Positions 46,424-58,059 of a stretch of 64,000 nucleotides of DNA are shown piece after piece. The DNA is from Maratus speciosus. Lineage: Eukaryota; Arthropoda; Arachnida; Araneae; Salticidae. The stretch spans positions 189,871,556 through 189,935,555 of the forward strand of contig OZ010792.1 of assembly GCA_963932465.1 (NCBI GenBank). The letters run 5' to 3'. Each line of letters starts with the position of its first letter. Position 1 is the first letter of the stretch. Both the position numbers and the translations under genes were made by a program. The notes under the pieces are model-generated. The model was given only the letters and a program-made list of their open reading frames with translations. It did not search any database and was not told the origin of the DNA.

Positions 46424-48074
46424 TAGGGTAGACTGGGAATGGTTGACCATACGGGAAGCTTAACCCACCCAACAGTTTTCATATTTAAAAGAATTTCAGG
46501 TTTTATCATTAGGTGTCAACAAAAGCTACTGGAATGCTCAAAGAACAGTCCTTGTTTCATACAGATAATCGAAATAGATGTGGAAAAAATCAATTGCGAG
46601 GCGTTTTCAACCTAAAAGTTCTGTTTTTTAGAAATATTTTGTAAGCTTTTTCAGATAAAATATATCATAGAAATTTAAGTAAGTAGGTTTTAAGTAATGC
46701 AGAAATATCGAGCTTTTATTCCCGGCATAAATATTGTACAGTAAGTTAGGCTTAACATAACAATGTGCTATTCTTTAGAAAAGGGCTATGTTGGGAGACT
46801 TGACCCAGTCAATGTGAGGGAGGTTTGACCAGATGACATCTTTTTATTATACAGTAAGAATAATGAAAGGTTAATGGTCATATATAAAAAAGAATGTAAA
46901 TTTATTCTGTAAAGCCACGGTAAAATAGGGTGATGGAAAAGAAAATGTTTAGATTAAAGAAAGATGTGAAAAATTGCTATATTATACAATGCAAGAAAAA
47001 ATTTAATGAAATATAAATGAGAAAGTTGATAGGAGCTTTTTCCATTTAAATATTACTACAATAGGTAAATAGAAACAGTGTAAAAGACTAGAAAGGACTA
47101 GAAAGTATGAAAGCAGCAGTCTTCAGGGGCAGCGGCATACTTATGAAACCAATTAATTTTAATTCCCAAATGCCACATTGGCACCAGAATTTTTATAAAT
47201 TCTTTTCCATTTAATATGTATGTGAAATATATACTTTTTGTTATTTCCAAATAAATTTGTTCGTAAATTCCGGTGCCAGTCATTTATTTCAACATTTTAG
47301 TACTGAAAGTGCTTTGCCAATGAAAGAGATAAAGAAGATAATGTTCAGTTAAGTGCACATGCTGCTGCAAAAGAACATAGAATTTTCGAAAAACTTTTGG
47401 AAGGTATGTAAACAAATTTCAGCAGCATGAATACAGTGAGATGAAGCCAAACTATGTGACAGTTGGAGTTGTCAGGTCGAGTGTCATAAAAAATAGGAAA
47501 AGGAGACAAAAAAGCGGGACGGTGGCTATAAATTCCGGGCATAATAATACATGAAAACCTATGAAAACGGAACCTGTGTCTAACGGAATACTCTCTTAAA
47601 TGTTAAAATTTCATTTTTCCCTTCTGTACAATTATACCTGCTCAGACAAAATTATGTTTAAAACAAATTTTTTCTCCTCTGACTTGCGATTGCTTCTAAA
47701 CAGGTTTGTTTAAGCATCATATTTTCAAAATTGTTGTTTATAATAATTAAAGCATGTACCATAAAATTATATTGCCTTTTTTAAACATATTTTATTTCTC
47801 TTCACAAATATTTCAATATAAAACAAAGTGAGTCAAGCCTCCCATATAGTGGGTCAACCTTCCCATATGTGGGGAGCCTTGACCCATTATTTTCTCATGG
47901 TTAAAATCGATCTTTTTTCAAATTTCTTATATATTACACTTATGTAGCAATTTTATTTTGATAACTGATTGTATAACGAACAAAATGATATATAAAACTT
48001 TATTCTACGTTCAATATTTATAAAATTAAAAATCATTTTGTAAAAAGTGGGTCATCCCTCCCTAGTCTCCCCTA
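46424..48074. mobile_element. TIR element, ~1.65 kb, GGGTCAA-rich
   Basis: TAGGGTAGACTGGGAATGGT, TGACC at the left and the inverse of TAGGGGAGACTAGGGAGGGA, TGACCCAC at the right form terminal repeats. TTGACC(C) words recur inside (about 46801, 47833, 47849, 47880). It sits in the TA tract that ends the giant foldback. Frames inside are under 70 codons and unrecognised, so it appears non-autonomous; superfamily undetermined. Confidence 0.7.
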
Positions 48075-48439
48075 TATATATAACTAAAAGTATCTTTCAA
48101 AACACAATTATCAAGATGTAGAAAGCGTTTTTGCTATTTCTTTGTTTCTTTACTTTTTTTTTTTTTACATCATTTTGATTATTTTCATTAACACCTTCTT
48201 CTCTAATATATGAAGACTAATCAAACAACAGGCGAACATGTTGATGAAGAATGATATTCAAATAAATAGTGATTGTCATTGTGCTGTTTGTACATGGAGA
48301 ACAGATCGAGAACCCAGAATAATAACACCCAAAACTGGAAGTTTAGTACCATAGTAACAGTGGGGAGAAATGTGTGGTACTTGTGTAAAAAATATTTAAT
48401 TAAAACTTCTGAAGCTATGGGAGAACTTGGACTGATCCT

Positions 48440-49309
48440 GAAAGGAGGGGACGGCGCGCATCGACACCTGAAGCTGTGCTAGTTATTCAAGCGGCAATTT
48501 GATTCAGATACAGGAAATCAATATTTAGGCACAAAAAGTGTTAACCGAAACCTTATCTTTTCGACAGACGACTGTGCACAAATTCTTTAGTTGCATTTTA
48601 AAATGCTATCCATACAAAAGTAGGATTTTATAGAACATTTTTTCGCAAAGTTGATTTTTTGCTAAATTTATGATGACGAATCGTGGAAAATTGAGTGTTT
48701 TTGTTTTGATAAAGAGCATTTCTCTTTACCAGGAATAATGTATGCACAGAATCGTAGGATATAGGGTTAATCGAATCGTTATGGTCAGCATGAAAAACCA
48801 CTGCAGTCAGAGTGTGTATCAGCCTGGTGCAGTTTGACAGCGGTGTTTATTATAAAACCACTTTTCTTTGAAATTGCTACTTCTGAGGGCCTAGTTCTTA
48901 CCACTGTAAAAAGTTCTTGTTACAGTGAAATATTAAAAAACCATGTAATCCTTTCTTAGTAAGATAGAACCTTTTTAAATACAATAGTTTTCTAGCAAGT
49001 TGGAGCTCCTCTACATATTGCTATACCTGTCAAGCAAATTCTGAGCCGAACTTTTGGCGAACACCTTATTAGATAATTAACTTTAAACATTCATGGAGTC
49101 CCGGCTTCTCCGACTTGAATCCTTGGGATTTCTGGTTGTGGGGATTGTTAAAAGACTGTGCGTTCATTTATAAATATAGTTATGTGATTGAGCTTAAATC
49201 TAGCATAATTAGGCATGTACTAAACATTCGACCTGAAAACTTAATTGCTACAGTGGATCACACTGTTTTAAGTCTGGAGCATTTGATTGGTACTGACCTC
49301 ACATATTGA
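48440..49309 (+). pseudogene. Heavily eroded mariner-like transposase
   Basis: Pieces appear in order in shifting frames. RRASTPEAVLVIQAAI (about 48452) and a following stretch about SFRQTTVHKFF resemble the second helix-turn-helix region. NRRI near 48750 precedes the VMVSMKNHCSQSVY segment (family form: RVxHExPLHxxKVTVW). F*QVGAPLHIAIPVKQIL (about 48985) corresponds to FQQDGAPxH, with a stop at the first Gln and Val replacing the second catalytic Asp. The last 64-codon frame (49115-49309) gives NPWDFWLWGLLKDCAF, the third catalytic Asp, then the expected ELKSSIIRHVLNI..ENL tail. Many stops and frameshifts and loss of a catalytic residue show long inactivity. Terminal repeats were not identified. 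Confidence 0.75.
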
Positions 49310-49482
49310 TCATATATTGTGAGGATATTTCTTATTATATAATATAAACATCTTTTTAAATGTGAAATATAATCATTTAAATAAAGTTATTTCGGTTAAC
49401 TATTCCTAACAAATTTTCTCTAACAAATATGCTTACGGGCCATCGATCGGTAAAATCTTGAACTAAAAGTTTTATTAACATA

Positions 49483-50355
49483 CCGTTTTCCCCCGCATTA
49501 GCCGGCATGCCGGAAAAAACCGAGGTACACCAGCATGCCGGAAAAACTCGTATTTACTGGCATACCGGAAAATATGAGGTTTCGATACTGAAGGACGAAC
49601 GGCTGATTTATTTTGGTTTTTATAACATTTTTCATTTTAAGGAAAAAACATCAATACTTATTTTTCTCTCTGTCTCTCTTTCTATATATGTATATATTCC
49701 TTTATATTTAAGTGATTATTAGATTCTATTTATCTTACTAGCTGATCCGCCCGGCGTTGCCCGGTCCCGTAATAATGTTCTAAAATGAACCTGAAATTTG
49801 TATTGCAAAATCTCATAAAAATTCCCAATCTCGAACCGAACGAACCTCGAACCGGATCCCCACTGCTTACAGTACCGTGCAAAATCTTGCAAAAGAAGAA
49901 AAGAAAAAAGAAAAAAAAAACATAATTTCGAATCTTTTACTTCCACATTCCACCACCAGGGGGCGAACTATATTCTTAACAAAATTGTTTTTGAACGAAC
50001 TTCCATTAAACAACCTACCTGTAGATATACTATTCAAAGGGGTGGCGGTCTTAAGCAAGAATTTAAAATATTTGTTATAATTACTATTCGAAAATAGTGA
50101 TAAGTACACTTTTGGAATTCTATATTAAATAAGTAATACTTATCCCAGGGCCTATCAAAAATCCGCATCTAAAACGGGACAGTTTTAAATATTTGATCGC
50201 GCCCCCTAAAAAATTTTGTTAGGAAGTATTTAAGATATTTGTTGAAAATACTATCCTCGCTTTTTCCGGCATGCCGGGAAAGACCAGGGACTAATATCCG
50301 AAAATCTGGTCTCCCTCGAATTATCCGCCATGCCGGCTAATGCGGGGGAATACGG
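49483..50355. mobile_element. 873-bp TIR element with GCCGGCATGCCGG repeats
   Basis: CCGTTTTCCCCCGCATTAGC, CGGCATG at the left; CATGCCGGCTAATGCGGGGG, AATACGG at the right; TA at 49481-49482 and 50356-50357. Flanks align with 50985-51050 (AATTTTGAACTAAATATTTT ... GCATAACTCTTTTG ... CTAAACATT), which carries one TA and no insert. Subterminal CGGCATGCCGGAAAA repeats (about 49503, 49531, 50267). Inside, from 49738, CTAGCTGATCCGCCCGGCGT, TGCCCGG looks like an inverted Helitron 3' end, so a Helitron fragment may be nested. No gene; the two frames of 67-80 codons on opposite strands at 49870-50110 are unrecognised. Confidence 0.85.
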
Positions 50356-50799
50356 TAACTTTTTTCGACATACTCCAAACATTATTATCACTTCATCGGC
50401 GACAGGTATGGGGAAACAGTGATTTTACCTAGGGGCCTCGCTAAAGGGGGTGACGGGTGGGAAGCCTCCCCCTCCAAACATTCCCGAATGTTATTACACT
50501 TGGCAAATTTACAAACTTAGTCGGCAATTATTTTTAAGCTTTAATGAAAACTATAATGTATTTTCTATTTCTGATAGACTTGGCAAAAATTACAAAACTA
50601 ATTGCGAATATTATCAAACTTTTAACGAATAAGAACTATAATACATTTTCTAACTGTGGTAAGTTGGCAAAATTATAAAACAAGTTGGCAAATACTGAAA
50701 TTTGACTTGGCAATTTAAGGTTCTCTTCCCTACTAATTTTAAGTCTTAGCGATAGCGCTGATGTTACCCCGACTTATTTCGGGGTAGACGTGAAGTGGA

Positions 50800-51215
50800 T
50801 AACTACCAAACCTTTTAAAAATATTTCAAATAGTTAAATTTGTAGAGCCCTTGTAAAACTTAGTCTTTAATTATGAACATTCTGCACATACGTATATGTG
50901 TGTTGTAAGAAACTCATATGCACATGTGAGTCACATACACATGTCCAGTAAAATAAAATGAAGCATTTATCTACATCTTACATCGTAAAATTTTGAACTA
51001 AATATTTTATTGCATAACTCTTTTGCACATGCTCTAAACATTATAAATGCCAAATCTTTTAAATATTTTTCAAGTAGTTTAATTTGTAGAACCCTTGAAA
51101 ACTTGCACTTTAATTATGAATACCGTGTATATATACATATGTATGTGCGTGTGAGTATGTGCGGTAAAAAAACTCACATACTCGTGTTTTTTCCAGTGAA
51201 ATAAAATGAAAAGTT
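50800..51215 (+). repeat. Tandem duplication of ~200 bp
   Basis: CTTTTAAAxATATTTxxAAxTAGTT, AATTTGTAGAxCCCTTGxAAA, CTTTAATTATGAA, then a palindromic (CA/TG) stretch (CATATGCACATGTGAGTCAC; TGTGCGTGTGAGTATGTGCG) and CCAGTxAAATAAAATGAA occur at 50812-50970 and again at 51052-51213. No coding content. It leads directly into the dispersed repeat at 51245. Confidence 0.75.
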
Positions 51216-51244
51216 TAACTAAGTCCTTCTTTTTTGTTTGTTAT

Positions 51245-51595
51245 TTTAGTGAGTAAAACGTCATTTATATATTCCATTAGATTATCAAGTTAATGTAATC
51301 ATCCCGTCTAATGTTTTTTCATAGACAACTGATTACGTATACAGTTCTTGCTGAAGTTCTCTAAGCATCCCTAGTAGTGTTTTCCTAATCTCTTAGCATT
51401 AATATTTACCTCTGTGGAACATTTTGTCGAATTATCTTGTTTTCGAATGCTCTTTATTGAATAAGTGAAGATTTTCGTTCGTCTAAAAAGATGAAGTTTG
51501 TAATGTTTTAATATATCTTTTGAATAAACTTTTGTAATAGGAGCATTAAAACAAAAACTTCATTCATTTCGTTCATGACAATGTAACTGAGAATT
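51245..51595 (+). repeat. Dispersed repeat, copy 2 (partner at 22690-23030)
   Basis: Matching blocks: AAAACGTCATTTATATATTC, CATTAGATTATCAAG, TAGACAACTGATTACGTATA, AATCTCTTAGCATTA, TCGAATTATCTTGTTTTCGA, ATGCTCTTTATT, TCATGACAATGTAACTGAG. Confidence 0.7.
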
Positions 51596-52148
51596 TAAAA
51601 AATATATCAAGTCATTAAACAGAAAATTTAATTGCAAATAAATTCAGCCAGAGTAGTAATTATATTTAAGAATAAAGTCTTTATACATATACAAGTTTTC
51701 TTTTTTTTCCTTTTAGAAATAATTTGTCACTATACTTATCACTTATTATTAATTACTAGTATATTACTAGTACACCCATAAAAAATGACGTAATGTTGAT
51801 TTACGTTTCATTTTCACAAGATTTCATACAAACAAACAATATGAAGATTTGATTATAGCAAGGTTTGTATTATAGAAAATTACATTTTAAAAATGAAACT
51901 TATTTCTACGAATACAAATAATGAGGTTATTCTTTTACTCAATATTCAATTTATGAAATTGTTCAACGATTAATAAAAGCCCCGACTCTAATCTTTAGAA
52001 TGAGGAAATGAAACATCAATGAAAATTAAGTCATGTTGACACAATCATATCGATTTTTCTCCTTAGTTTTGGGCAAACATTTCAAACATACTTTATATAC
52101 ATATACGTTTGACCTCAGTCTATATAAATAAAAATATATTTCTCTTTA
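51596..52148. other. A+T-rich spacer, no gene seen
   Basis: No recognisable content. Confidence 0.5.
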
Positions 52149-54434
52149 CAGTGAAACCCCGATTTTACGTTTCTCAAGGGACTGATAAAAAAAAAAAAAA
52201 CGTGAAATACGGGAAATACACAGAAAGCAAAAAATCGTAGAAAAAGCTAAAGGTAGTAAAGTTGAATATTTCAAAAGGTATTACAATCTATATTTTACGA
52301 AAATAACATTATTATTATACATACCATTTTAAGATCATTTTAACACATTTAGTTGCGAATCCTGCCGTTTAGATTGAAAATAGTCCGTAACAGTGGATTG
52401 GTTTTTAGTCATTGAGTTCATAGTCAATGCAGCATCTTCCAGGATTGAAATATACTTTGCAAGTTTTTTTCCTGGTCTTTACGAGAAAGAAAATAGTTTT
52501 TCACTATTTGTAAGCTGTTCAGTGCAATATTTAAAGAAGGGATGGGCGGTTTTTCTGGTTCTCCTTCTTCATCTTCATCGATGGACGAAATTTCCAGAAC
52601 ATCGGCTACGGATGGAGCAGTAGCTCTTTCAGCTTCGCATATCGCTAAGCTTTCCGGAATGTAATCATCGAAGTCATAGATAACTGCTTAGCTGTCATTC
52701 TCTGAGTCTACTGCTGCTGATTGTTCATCTGTTCTCGGTTTATTAGATGCTACGAATTCGTTTTCTTCAAAGCAATGGGAAATGCACTGTTACGTGACAT
52801 TTCTTCACGACGCAGAAATAAAATGCATAGCCTCTAGAACACGTAATTTGAATTTGCTGGCGTCATTTAGATTTCCATTTTCTATTTCAGCTACAGCTTT
52901 CCGGACAAGTTGCTTTCTATAGAAAAACCTTGAAAGATCGAATATTGCCGCGATCACAAGGCTGCAAATTGCTTGTACAATTTGCTTAAAAAATTTGACG
53001 CGCACATTAGACAGCTGCAAAACCAGATGTACACTGCATTGATCAATGAACAAAATTATTTTACGATTCTGCAACTCCATTGTTTTGTTTAGTTTGCGCA
53101 AATATTCTTCGAAAAGGGGTTTGATTATCCACGCATTTTTGTTTGCTTCGTACTTTGTCGGATAACTTCTCACGTTTTAGAAGCATCGTGGGTTGTGTGA
53201 ATTTGAAACAATATACATCAGAATTACAGCACAGTAAAACCGTAAGACTCAATTTAGAAATCTTCCCTCCATGGCAGGAGTCTCCTTTAGTAACGTAACT
53301 TTTATCCGGTAGGAGGTTAAAGAAAGGTATGGTTTCATCCGCAATGAATAGGTTATTTGGCTTGTATCCTTTGGTCAAATTTGGTAGATTTTTCTTCCAA
53401 TCTTCTATTGTAGCTTCATTTACACTTGATGATTCTCCCGAAAGCGATGTATACACAAGATTATGTATTTTTTTCATTCGGTCAATCCAGCCATTTGAAG
53501 ATGTGAAAATTTTCAAACCACCAAGCCTATCGGCGATTTCTAAAGCTTTTTCTCTTAGTATCGTGCCATTTACAGGTACATTCGTGGCAGGAGCTTCTTT
53601 AAACCACTTTAATAAGATACCTTCAAGCTCGTCGTACGGCGATTTTTTCAATCTTCTCTGTTTCTTGGCATTTTTCCCTCACTTTCTAGATGTTTTTTTA
53701 AATGCATTCTTTTTTCTGTAGTATGGATTGCAGGGTTGTCACGGAAATTTCTTGCAATTGAGCGAATGCTACTTTGGTTCCGTGAAATTCATCAAATTGT
53801 TTAACAATTTCGGCTTTCTTAGCAACAAAAAAGTTTTTGCATTTTTTACTCGTCATTTTGCCACAAAAAGGTCAGAAATGCGACCACCGCATGCTAAACA
53901 GCAACTGAATCTGAAAACGTGAGGAAGGGCAACGACCCCTTTCCCTACCCGACGAAAGAAATGAGCCACCCCATCTAAATTGGTAACTCGAGTGCCTCTT
54001 CCCCTGCCCATTTCACTCCTACACCAATAAAGTGTTTTGTTTCTGTACTTTACCCCCCCCCCCCACCACCAGCTGTCGGGGGAGGGAAGGGAGTGTCAGA
54101 GGAAAGAGCAGTCCACGATAGGTAGTCAACAAAGGAGGGGAGACCCAGTTTCATAAGACAGGAGTCTGTAGAATGCGTTTCTGTTTTCATAGATTACATA
54201 ACTTTCAACAACATGGATTAGCTTTAAAAAAGCACAAAAGAAAAAATTATAGCTTATTTTAGAACTTTTTTTCCTTTTTTTCCTTTCCAGAGAAAACGTA
54301 AAATGCGGGAAATTCCATAAATAACAAACTTACGATCGAGGAAAATTAACATACGGAAAACTGGGACCTGATTAAAAAAAACGTTTAATGCAAGAAAAAT
54401 GTAGGTACGGGGGACGTAAAATTGAGTTTTACTG
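52149..54434 (-). mobile_element. Tigger/pogo-family element with TA duplication
   Basis: CAGTGAAACCCCGATTTTAC, GTTTCTC at the left and the inverse of CAGTAAAACTCAATTTTACG, TCCCCC at the right; TA at 52147-52148 and 54435-54436. Subterminal GGGAAATACACAG / AATGCGGGAAATTCCAT and ACGTTTAATGCAAG repeats flank a minus-strand transposase pseudogene. A C run (about 54055-54064) lies between the gene start and the right end. Size and layout are those of a full-length element. Confidence 0.94.
52335..53856 (-). pseudogene. Tigger/pogo transposase (CENP-B-like), nearly full span, decayed
   Basis: Starts at ATG 53854-53856 (MTSKKCKNFFVAKKAEIVKQ..), the CENP-B N-terminal psq-type helix-turn-helix; it stops after QKKEC and resumes in another frame at KKSPYDELEGILLKWFKEA (53651 leftwards), the CENP-B-type second DNA-binding domain (REKALEIADRLGG). 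FIADETIPFFNLLPDKSYV holds the first catalytic Asp, LFIDQCSVH the second. The segment expected to carry the third (PPNCTSxLQPxDQG) is garbled by frameshift at about 52960. KQLVRKAVAEIENGNLNDAS, FDDYIPESLAICEAERATAP and STVTDYFQSKRQDS give the C-terminal tail to a TGA at 52335. The span (about 507 codons) equals the family norm. Multiple stops and frameshifts make it a pseudogene. Confidence 0.93.
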
Positions 54435-54876
54435 TATTTGTAATGAAACAAATAGTATAAATAAAGTCATAAAGGTAAAATGAACTCAATAGATACTTTA
54501 AATGATATCGCAATATGTATGGATTTTTATGCGCTTATAAAAATAAAGTACACGCGCATACATTAAAAAAAATAACTTGCAAATGAAAAAAAAAAACCCT
54601 CCAAAAACGCTGAATATTTTTCATTATTTCTCTTTTATCTGAAGCAATGGAAGTAATCCCATTACCGCCATTTAAAAAAAAAATCATAAAAAGCTTTTAA
54701 AACTAAAATTAAAATTAAAATATAACTTTTTAAAATAGCTAGTGTCGGCACACGTACAAATGAACAGCTTTCATTTAACAAAAGTAATTAGCAAAATCGG
54801 TTTAGTAGAAAGTTCAGGGCAGATGACTAAAGAATCATTCTTAAATTTTAAATATATAGATGGCATGGTTCGTCCC
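54435..54876. other. A+T-rich spacer, no gene seen
   Basis: Nothing recognisable. Confidence 0.5.
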
Positions 54877-55506
54877 AGAATGGTTACCTACGCTTTTCTA
54901 TAAGTGGATGTTATATAAGTAATTATCATCGCATTTCATTGCATTTTCAGAAAATGGAAATACAACTCATAATAAGTGCTCAAAATGTACCCCATTTCCC
55001 GTGATGCATGCTTCACATCGGCGCCGTATGGAATCACGAAAATGTTCCAATCGGCCCTGTTCTGTGGTGGTCACCGCGAGCCCCTGACCTAAACTCCATC
55101 GATTTCTATATCTGGGGATATTTTAAGGCTCTGGTGTACGAGACACCCGTTCCATAGGTCATGGACCTCATGGCACGGATCTCTGAAACTGTGGTACGTG
55201 TCCGGGTGACGTTTGGCCAATTGGAATGTGTTCGCGATTCCATGCGGCGCTGATGTGAAGCATGCGTCACTGCTAATGGGGCACATTTTGAGCACTTGTT
55301 ATGAGTTGTACCATTTTTCATTTGTATTTTTTACTTCGATGAAGTTTTTTGTAAAATAAAGGTATTTTCACGCTGTTTGTTATCTTTTACTTACGTCACG
55401 GTCACATTGCCATTGCACCGTCACGATAGAGTTTCCGACCCCAGTTCCTGTGTAAGTCTTGCTTCTTACACACGTGCCGTTTGGACATGAAATTTTGAAC
55501 CACCCT
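54877..55506 (+). mobile_element. Foldback MITE carrying a transposase 3' fragment
   Basis: Inner arms 54955-55052 and 55213-55320 are inverted copies (ACTCATAATAAGTGCTCAAA, ATGTACCCCAT ... GCATGCTTCACATCGGCGCC against GGCGCTGATGTGAAGCATGC ... GCACATTTTGAGCACTTGTT). The right end reads CAGGGTGGTTCAAAATTTCA on the minus strand, a mariner-like terminus; the left terminus (ATGGTTCGTCCCAGAATGG) is only loosely similar, so outer limits are approximate. Confidence 0.7.
55056..55253 (+). pseudogene. Mariner-like transposase C-terminal fragment
   Basis: Reading PVLWWSPRAPDLNSIDFYIW, GYFKALVYETPV, then a TAG, then VMDLMARISETVVRVRVTFG, QLECVRDSMRR and TGA. SPRAPDLNSIDFYIWG is the conserved block around the last catalytic Asp of mariner-like (DDE_3) transposases (family form WPPRSPDLTPxDFFLWG); the tail after the stop is the normal end of such proteins. 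Its 3' part lies in one arm of the foldback, so the inverted arm carries the antisense of the same codons. Upstream catalytic residues are missing. Confidence 0.75.
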
Positions 55507-58059
55507 GTATATTATAAAGTAAAAACATATCCGCAAGTAACGCTGACGTTAGATTAACATTTGACGTGGCATTACCTGGGCAATAAATTCCTTTTTATTG
55601 CAATGTTTTTAATTTGTAAACATTGAAAGTGTGAAGTTTTACATCGTCGAATTGGAAAAAAATTGAAATTTGTTTGAAAACATTATATTAAGTTGCTGAT
55701 TTTTTATTTATGCATATTTTTTAAAACAACACTATATCGATTGCAGCCCGATTAAGAAATATTACCCCGTTTGCACTTAAAATAATATACATAGCTAGGC
55801 ATTTGATTCCTGCTAATATTTCAAAATTAAATTAAAACTTCATCAAAAAATAAGATAAAATATGTTTGGCTGTAAAAGGATTAAAAGCAAACATTTCTAC
55901 TAACAATTATTTACCTACATAGGTGAAGCTTACTTTAGTTCACCACATAATCTCCCCTACATTTAGAAATTTTTCATACCTGTCCAGAAGCTTTACAATC
56001 TCTTTTTATACTCGTCTGCCGCTTACCCTGTAATAAGCCTGTTGTTCACTGAAGTCTTCAAATCATCATGACTTACCGTCGCGTACAAATTTTGTTTTAG
56101 CCAAGATGTTCTGACACAATTTCACCAAGCAAAGAACGCAAAACGTGTGGAAAACGATGTGCAACTCATCGATGATGCATTAACCCTCGTTCTAGGGTAA
56201 CTCTAGGATAGATGGCCAGTCTAAATATTTCCTAAACTTGATCATGCATAAATTTACATTCTAAGAATTTTTATTTCAATCTTTAGAAACTATGGCCATC
56301 TATTCTAGAGTTACCCAATTCTTAATGTTTCCACCGTTGGTATTACAAAATGCTCTTAATCACAGCATAGTGACAAACCTTAAGATTGGCTGCTATAAAA
56401 TCGTTTCTTCGGTTTAAATTAGAGACACATTAGTGAGATACTTTAACATTTACATACTTCAATGTCATCAACATACAGAAAATGCTGAAAATTCACAAAT
56501 TTCAAAGCATCAACATTGGGTAAAATTTAGTCGTAGAAGAATGGCATTGTAAGAGTTTTGCTATCAAGAGCATGCATAAAGTTTTTCTAAGTAGTAAGTA
56601 TTGGACCCGCACAAGAAATAAAATTTAAAATTCGTATCTTTAAAGAGAACTATTTTTATGTAAATTGTTTTTTAATTATTATTTTTAAGTGAACTGTTTG
56701 TGAATGAAGACCAACATTTAAAATTTTGTTGCAGTTGGAACTAACTATATCTCTAAAGAAAATGGTGTAGATTTTAGCTATTGGGTAATGATGAGAACGT
56801 TCAGCCTACATATAGGGAAAATAGTAATGAGTTTTATAACTTGTTGTTTATAATGGTAAACGTAGATTTTAAATTCAAAGGATTTATTTCTACTTTATAT
56901 AATTTTTTTCAAACTTCAATTTTAAAATTTCATTCTAACAATATTTTTCTCTGAGGGCAGGTTTTTCTTTTTTAACATAAATAAAAAATGTCAAAAAAAC
57001 TTGTTAAAAGAATGTAGATTTAATATAAATTGAAAAAATAATTGAAATACCTTCTAGTAGAAAAGATTAGTATTACAAAAAGAAGAATGTAACCAGTAAT
57101 AGATTCTGAGAAATCCAATTTCAGCGGATATTTTCTCCTTACTTCATTTCTTCGCAGCAGGATAGAACTAAAATGAGAAAACATATCAAATTTCTAGGAT
57201 ACCTAATGAATTTAGATGCAAATATGGGACAGGACGAAACTAAGGGAAATATTTTACAAAAAATTTCTTTTTTAATATTTTACTAAAACACAGTTTTGAA
57301 AAAATTTCAAATTTATAATCCCAAGGAATTACACTTAATTTTTTTATGAAATCAGTTAAAATTGATGAAAATAAGGCAATTTTTTTACATACTTGTGTAA
57401 CCTCTCTTGTTTTGTGTAAACAGTATAACATATGTGGTAAATACCTTGAAAATAATTCATGTATTATTACATAATACATTTCAAGAGCAGTAATATTTCT
57501 AATGATGTTTACTTTTGATGCAATCTACTCGGAGTTGCATCCCACTAATCCAATTTGGATATTCTGCCCTTCTTTCTTTATATATATATAATATATATTT
57601 ATTATTAGTATGAAATAAACAGTCTTTTTTTAATCATTTGATTATTTCAGCTAAAAAATGGTTCAAAGTTCTATTCCTTGTTATATCCATTCTCCTAAAT
57701 AATTTATAAAAATAATAAAAATAAACCTTACACAAAAAAGAACTTCATTTATAGTGATTCAGTTTTAGGAAATTCTTCAGAGAAAAGGTGTTTGAAAATG
57801 CATTAAGCGTTCCACATCTAACTTCCAAGTGTGATTCTTGGTCAAGGGTATAAATTAAAGTTGAAATGAAATAATTTGTTATATTAAAACTAACCTCTAT
57901 TAAAACGAAATTATAAATTTTAAAATTAAAATATTTTATATTAATATTATTAATTGTATATTTGCACCGTTAAATGTATAAATACTCTTCTTGTGTTTCT
58001 ATTAAAAGTGGAAATTCCTTCAGAAGTACATCTCAAATGATTCTAGAAATATATCTTAA
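55507..58059. other. A+T-rich region, no gene seen
   Basis: Apart from a small hairpin element at 56194-56316 and a (TA)n patch near 57583-57600, no recognised frame (longest 79 codons, 57240-57479, minus) and no repeat partner in the window. This is the longest stretch without an identified element and the most likely place for divergent regulatory or non-coding host sequence, though nothing positive marks it. Confidence 0.45.
56194..56316. mobile_element. 123-bp hairpin MITE
   Basis: AGGGTAACTCTAGGATAGAT, GGCCA at the left pairs with TGGCCATCTATTCTAGAGTT, ACCC at the right with one mismatch in about 24, then partial pairing inward. Confidence 0.75.

Noticed and set aside
49867..50109. Overlapping frames on opposite strands, 67-80 codons
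   Set aside because: Low complexity start (A/G-rich tract) and location inside a TIR element; no family resemblance.
52393..53922. Plus-strand frames across the Tigger element (130, 76 and 64 codons)
   Set aside because: Antisense shadows of the minus-strand transposase pseudogene.
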